The notes under the pieces are model-generated. The model saw only the letters and a list, made by a program, of their open reading frames with translations, had not been told where the DNA came from and did no database searches. 64,000 bases of DNA from Pseudomonas sp. UBA1879 (GTDB taxonomy: Bacteria; Pseudomonadota; Gammaproteobacteria; Pseudomonadales; Pseudomonadaceae), in the NCBI RefSeq assembly GCF_002338065.1, contig NZ_DDHJ01000017.1, positions 98,556 through 162,555 of the forward strand, given 5' to 3'. Position numbers and translations under genes: made by a program. Positions 61,610-64,000 of the stretch are shown here, in pieces; positions within the stretch are counted from its first letter, which is position 1, and each line of letters begins with the position of its first letter.

Positions 61610-64000
61610 TTATAACGACGGTTTCTGTGCAGTGCTATCCGAAAAGTCTGAAAGCGTCATACGAAGAAACGTCGCGCAAAATTCGTCGGGGCGTAAGGGC
61701 AGGCTGACGATGTAGCCCTGGATCTGTTCGCAGCCTTCGTCGGTGAGGAACTGCTGCTGTTCGAGGTTTTCGACGCCTTCGGCGATGACGGTCAGTTGCA
61801 TGCTGCGTCCCAGGGCGATGATGGCGCGAACAATCGCGGCATCGTGTGGGTCGTCCGGCAGGCCGCGGACGAAGGACTGGTCGATCTTGAGGATGTCCAA
61901 TGGCAGGCGTTTGAGGTAGCTGAGGGACGAATAGCCTGTGCCGAAATCGTCGATGGCCAATTGCACGCCGAGTTTTTTCAGCCGATGCAGGACGGAGAGC
62001 GCTTCTTCAGTCTGGGACATGATGAAGTTTTCGGTGATCTCCAGTTGCAGGCAGCCGGGTTGGAGGGCGTATTGGTGGAGCAGGTTTTCGATGCGGGTCA
62101 CCAGATTCGGTTGTCGCAGTTGCGCACCCGCAAGGTTCACCGAGAGGGGGCCGAAAACGTCGTAGGCCTGGTTCCACTGGTGAAGCTGCTCACACGCTTG
62201 CTCCAATACCCACTCTCCGATCTGTAGGATCATGCCGTTCTCTTCTGCCAGAGGAATGAACCGCTCAGGTGGAACCTCTCCAAAAGTAGGGTGAGTCCAG
62301 CGGATAAGCGCTTCGGCGCCGACCAATCGTTGTGTAAGCAAACTGATTTTTGGCTGGTAGGAAAGCGTGAGCTCGTTGCGCTCTATGGCCCGCCGCAATT
62401 CGTGTTCCAGTGCGATGCGCTCGCTGGCTTGGGCTGTAAGGTCACGGGTGTAGCTTTCGACGCGGTTGCGGCCTTTGGCCTTGGAGCGGTACATCGCTGC
62501 GTCAGCGTTTTTGATAAGAGTCGCCACATCGGCGCCGTCTGATGGGAACAATGCGGTGCCAATACTGGTACTGATAAAGAACTCGTGCTCGCCGGCCTGG
62601 AAGGGTGCTGAGAAGCTGTTGAGCAGTTTGGTGGCGATCGCTTCTGCATCGCTGTCTGTGTGCAGGCCAGGGAGCAAAATAATGAATTCGTCACCCCCGA
62701 GTCGCGCGACAGTGTCGATGTCGCGAAGGTTATCTTTCAGCCGCTGGGCGATGCCTTTGAGCAGCAAGTCGCCCACCGGGTGCCCCAGGCTGTCGTTGAT
62801 GTGCTTGAAACGATCCAGGTCGAGAAATAGCACTGCGCCAAGACTGTTGGCGGCTTTGCTGTGCGTTAACGCGGTATGTAGCCGACTTTCGAACAACGTG
62901 CGGTTTGGCAGACCCGTTAGCGGATCGTGATGCGCTTGATAGTCCAGACGTGCTTGAGCCTGTTTCAGGCTGGAAATGTCGGCGAAAACGGCCACGAAGT
63001 GGGTAATGAATCTGTCCCGATTCCGCACGGCGCTGATCGTCAGCCAGCTGGGGTAGATCTCGCCATTCTTTCGACGATTGCTGATCTCGCCCTGCCAATG
63101 ACCTTCTGCGGTCAGCTGATACCACATGGCAGCGTAAAACGCGCTGTCGTGCAGTCCCGAGGCCAGGAGGCGCGGCGTTTCCCCGAGTGCTTCGCCCTCG
63201 CTGTAGCCGGTGATTTCGCTGAAGGCGCGGTTGACGGCGTTGATCCGCTGACGGGTGTCAGTGATCAATACGCCCTCAGCCGTGCTCTCGAAAACGGTCG
63301 CGGCCAGTTGCAGTTTTTCCTGCATCTGGTGGCGCTCGGTAATGTCGCGGGCGATGGTCAGCATGCAGTCTTCGCCGCCAATGGGCAGAGGGCGCGACGA
63401 TATTTCGCACAGCCGTATTTGACCGTCCCTACGGCGAATATGGCTGGTGAAGTCTTTGACGAAGCCGTCGCGCGCGAGCTGCTCAAGCAATTGCTGGCGT
63501 TCATTGAGGTCGACCCAGATTCCGAGGTCCAGCGTGGTCCGATCCAGAGACAGCGAGCTGTGGTAACCCGTGATTCGGCTGAAACCGTCATTGATTTCCA
63601 CCAGCAGCCCATCGCTTTGCCGCGAGATCAGCAAGCCGTCGGGGGACGAGTGGAAGGCTTTGGCGAATTTTTCCTCGGACAGTTGCAGCTGTTGCTGGGC
63701 CTCTTTCAGCGGGGTGATGTCACGCACGACCACAACCACTGCGGGAGTGGAGTCCAGATCGAAGGGCTCAGCTGACAGCAGACCGGTAAACGTGTGGCCG
63801 TTGCTTCGGCGGAACGGCATTTCCAGATTGCGAATGCTGCCCTTTTGCAAGCGCTGCAAAAGGCTCGGGCCAATGTCAGGGATGCCCCAAATGTCGAGTT
63901 CACTCGGTGTCCGACCCACAATTTGGTCAGCGGTGAGACCGATCTGTTCGACGAACGCCTGGTTCGCTTCCAGGAAACACCCGTCAGACAATCGCGCAAT
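61610..64000 (-). CDS. PAS-GGDEF-EAL c-di-GMP signalling protein (5' end outside the window)
   Basis: The visible part has at least 793 residues and runs to the window edge, so the N-terminus is missing. Domains in order: three or more PAS domains (LEANQAFVEQIGLTADQIVGRT, DGFSRITGYHSSLSLDRTTLDLGIW, NRAFSEITGYSEGEALGETPRLLASG) with a PAC motif each, a GGDEF domain with canonical RLGGDEFIILLPGLHT, and an EAL domain with VGAEALIRWTHP and DDFGTGYSSLSYLKRLPLDILKIDQSFVRGL. It may act as cyclase, phosphodiesterase or both, since both sites look intact. The tRNA-Ile2 gene follows on the same strand. Confidence 0.92.
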   Translation of the reverse strand: MARLSDGCFLEANQAFVEQIGLTADQIVGRTPSELDIWGIPDIGPSLLQRLQKGSIRNLEMPFRRSNGHTFTGLLSAEPFDLDSTPAVVVVVRDITPLKEAQQQLQLSEEKFAKAFHSSPDGLLISRQSDGLLVEINDGFSRITGYHSSLSLDRTTLDLGIWVDLNERQQLLEQLARDGFVKDFTSHIRRRDGQIRLCEISSRPLPIGGEDCMLTIARDITERHQMQEKLQLAATVFESTAEGVLITDTRQRINAVNRAFSEITGYSEGEALGETPRLLASGLHDSAFYAAMWYQLTAEGHWQGEISNRRKNGEIYPSWLTISAVRNRDRFITHFVAVFADISSLKQAQARLDYQAHHDPLTGLPNRTLFESRLHTALTHSKAANSLGAVLFLDLDRFKHINDSLGHPVGDLLLKGIAQRLKDNLRDIDTVARLGGDEFIILLPGLHTDSDAEAIATKLLNSFSAPFQAGEHEFFISTSIGTALFPSDGADVATLIKNADAAMYRSKAKGRNRVESYTRDLTAQASERIALEHELRRAIERNELTLSYQPKISLLTQRLVGAEALIRWTHPTFGEVPPERFIPLAEENGMILQIGEWVLEQACEQLHQWNQAYDVFGPLSVNLAGAQLRQPNLVTRIENLLHQYALQPGCLQLEITENFIMSQTEEALSVLHRLKKLGVQLAIDDFGTGYSSLSYLKRLPLDILKIDQSFVRGLPDDPHDAAIVRAIIALGRSMQLTVIAEGVENLEQQQFLTDEGCEQIQGYIVSLPLRPDEFCATFLRMTLSDFSDSTAQKPSL

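Noticed and set aside
1..64000. CRISPR array
   Set aside because: Repeats in the window are scattered REP palindromes without regular spacing; no cas gene is present.

Overview
The window is chromosomal DNA of a fluorescent or plant-associated Pseudomonas. The evidence is the high GC content, the gene order (creBCD; a complete bioBFHCD operon followed by acyl-CoA dehydrogenase genes; pqqFABCDE next to davBA), a Gac/Rsm small RNA with its upstream element, and many copies of two Pseudomonas-type REP palindromes between genes. The species cannot be fixed from the sequence alone.

Layout. 1-8.9 kb: glutathione-independent formaldehyde dehydrogenase (fdhA), a DUF2780 protein, an acyltransferase, a retropepsin-like 'zinc protease' family protein, the CreBC two-component system with CreD, and a glutathione S-transferase. 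9.0-10.3 kb: a small AT-richer cassette of orphan hcp (carrying an in-frame stop), an unknown soluble protein with a glycine-rich segment, and a three-helix membrane protein; it looks like a type VI secretion effector/immunity unit. 10.5-16.1 kb: a PepSY protein and a FecI/FecR/TonB-receptor iron-signalling system. 16.3-19.7 kb: a DnaQ-like exonuclease, a cNMP/CBS/DUF294 protein and a stand-alone receiver. 19.9-28.3 kb: malate synthase G, a GcvR-like ACT protein, SrkA kinase, PhoX phosphatase, ModE-like regulator and ComF. 28.2-33.2 kb: the biotin operon with a BirA-type operator. 33.3-40.0 kb: two paralogous acyl-CoA dehydrogenases around a diguanylate cyclase, an Rsm sRNA and a tiny PMP3-family protein. 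40.2-48.0 kb: PQQ biosynthesis plus a prolyl-oligopeptidase-type peptidase. 48.2-51.4 kb: lysine catabolism (davA, davB) with an Lrp-type regulator. 51.4-58.6 kb: a class II aldolase and an orphan ABC binding protein, divergent from a XRE-cupin regulator, followed by a KdgT permease, DUF1537 kinase, PdxA2 and DeoR regulator, which resembles D-threonate/D-erythronate catabolism. 58.7-64 kb: PPK2 with a PHO box, FUSC and YniB-like membrane proteins, tRNA-Ile2, and the 3' part of a PAS-GGDEF-EAL protein that runs off the window.

Several global regulators can be read from sites in the DNA: GacA (perfect TGTAAG-N6-CTTACA before the sRNA), PsrA (CAAAC-N4-GTTTG before the first acyl-CoA dehydrogenase), PhoB (two CTGTCAY repeats before ppk2), BirA (before bioB), and probably Fur (before fecI). 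The most novel points are the broken hcp with its uncharacterised effector/immunity pair, a REP pair inside the pqqF coding sequence, and a duplicated near-perfect 24-bp palindrome before the sugar-acid permease operon. All product names come from reading the translated sequence and recalling family features; no database search was possible.
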